From positions 2,694,001 to 2,758,000 of the forward strand of contig NZ_CP009621.1 of the NCBI RefSeq assembly GCF_000973725.1: a stretch of 64,000 nt of DNA, given 5' to 3'. The translations under genes were made by a program, and so were the position numbers. Below are positions 63,847-64,000 of the stretch, piece by piece; position 1 is the first letter of the stretch; each line of letters opens with the position of its first letter. This stretch comes from Pontibacter korlensis (lineage in GTDB: Bacteria > Bacteroidota > Bacteroidia > Cytophagales > Hymenobacteraceae). Under the pieces are notes generated by a model, which made no database searches, had not been told where the DNA came from, and saw only the letters and a list, made by a program, of their open reading frames with translations.

Positions 63847-64000
63847 CCTGCTTAGCCGTTGATGCAGCACCTATTTAAGTAGCGAGTGTATAAACCTGCT
63901 GTTCAAAATCTCAAATAATATGAACAATATATATTTTTATGAAAAGGAACGGAACTTCACCTTTCCATTTTTTTTATTCTTCAATTTTCCGTCAGTCTTA

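Noticed and set aside
1..64000. CRISPR array, rRNA or prophage
   Set aside because: I looked for regularly spaced short repeats, rRNA-like blocks and phage structural genes and saw none. The only spaced repeats are the ~143-bp copies several kilobases apart.

Overview
The window looks like the chromosome of a Bacteroidota (Cytophagales) bacterium. Five SusC/SusD outer-membrane uptake pairs, ECF-sigma/FecR surface-signalling cassettes, short lipobox signal peptides and a moderately AT-rich base composition all point there. A Pontibacter/Hymenobacter-like host is my inference from gene style, not a database result. I see no rRNA, no complete tRNA and no CRISPR array.

Layout. Positions 1-4.9 kb are accessory and decaying: small membrane and lipoproteins on the minus strand, a lipoprotein pseudogene, an IS110 transposase stub, a GNAT acetyltransferase, a Fur-family regulator next to a perfect 41-base palindrome, and a thioredoxin-reductase-like gene broken by a short deletion. 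Positions 4.97-50.5 kb hold one long island of five SusC/SusD modules, nearly all on the plus strand. (1) Sigma, FecR, SusC, SusD, PhoX-type phosphatase, a GDPD-like/alkaline-phosphatase fusion and an endonuclease/exonuclease/phosphatase-fold enzyme. (2) SusC/SusD convergent with a phosphocholine-specific phospholipase C. (3) SusC/SusD with a GH92 alpha-mannosidase. (4) SusC/SusD with a nucleotide-pyrophosphatase-type phosphodiesterase. (5) Sigma, FecR, SusC, SusD and a calcineurin-like phosphoesterase. A lone PLP enzyme lies between modules 3 and 4. Positions 50.5-64 kb hold two tandem STAS-like proteins, a frameshifted GAF gene, a PAS histidine kinase, a bestrophin, IS3 debris, NhaA, several small unknown proteins and a B12-binding-type radical SAM protein, mixed with short broken genes.

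How the genes fit together. Four of the five uptake modules carry or adjoin exported phosphomonoesterases or phosphodiesterases (PhoX, PhoA-like, GDPD-like, EEP, PLC, NPP, calcineurin-like). I read the island as a phospholipid/phosphodiester scavenging system: enzymes release phosphate or organic alcohols and TonB-dependent SusC/SusD pairs import products. The mannosidase module could extend this to mannosylated phospho-glycans. Only the two SusC proteins with an N-terminal STN domain (modules 1 and 5) have their own sigma/anti-sigma pair.

The most unusual signal is an interspersed repeat. A core of about 143 bases occurs in the gaps at about 24.5, 32.5, 34.8, 41.8 and 50.8 kb, with a fragment at 4.68 kb. 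All copies have the same orientation, and four are preceded by a long hairpin whose stem sequence differs each time. The copies separate the gene modules, giving the island a cassette-like look. The second theme is gene decay: at least six small genes each carry one or two simple lesions.
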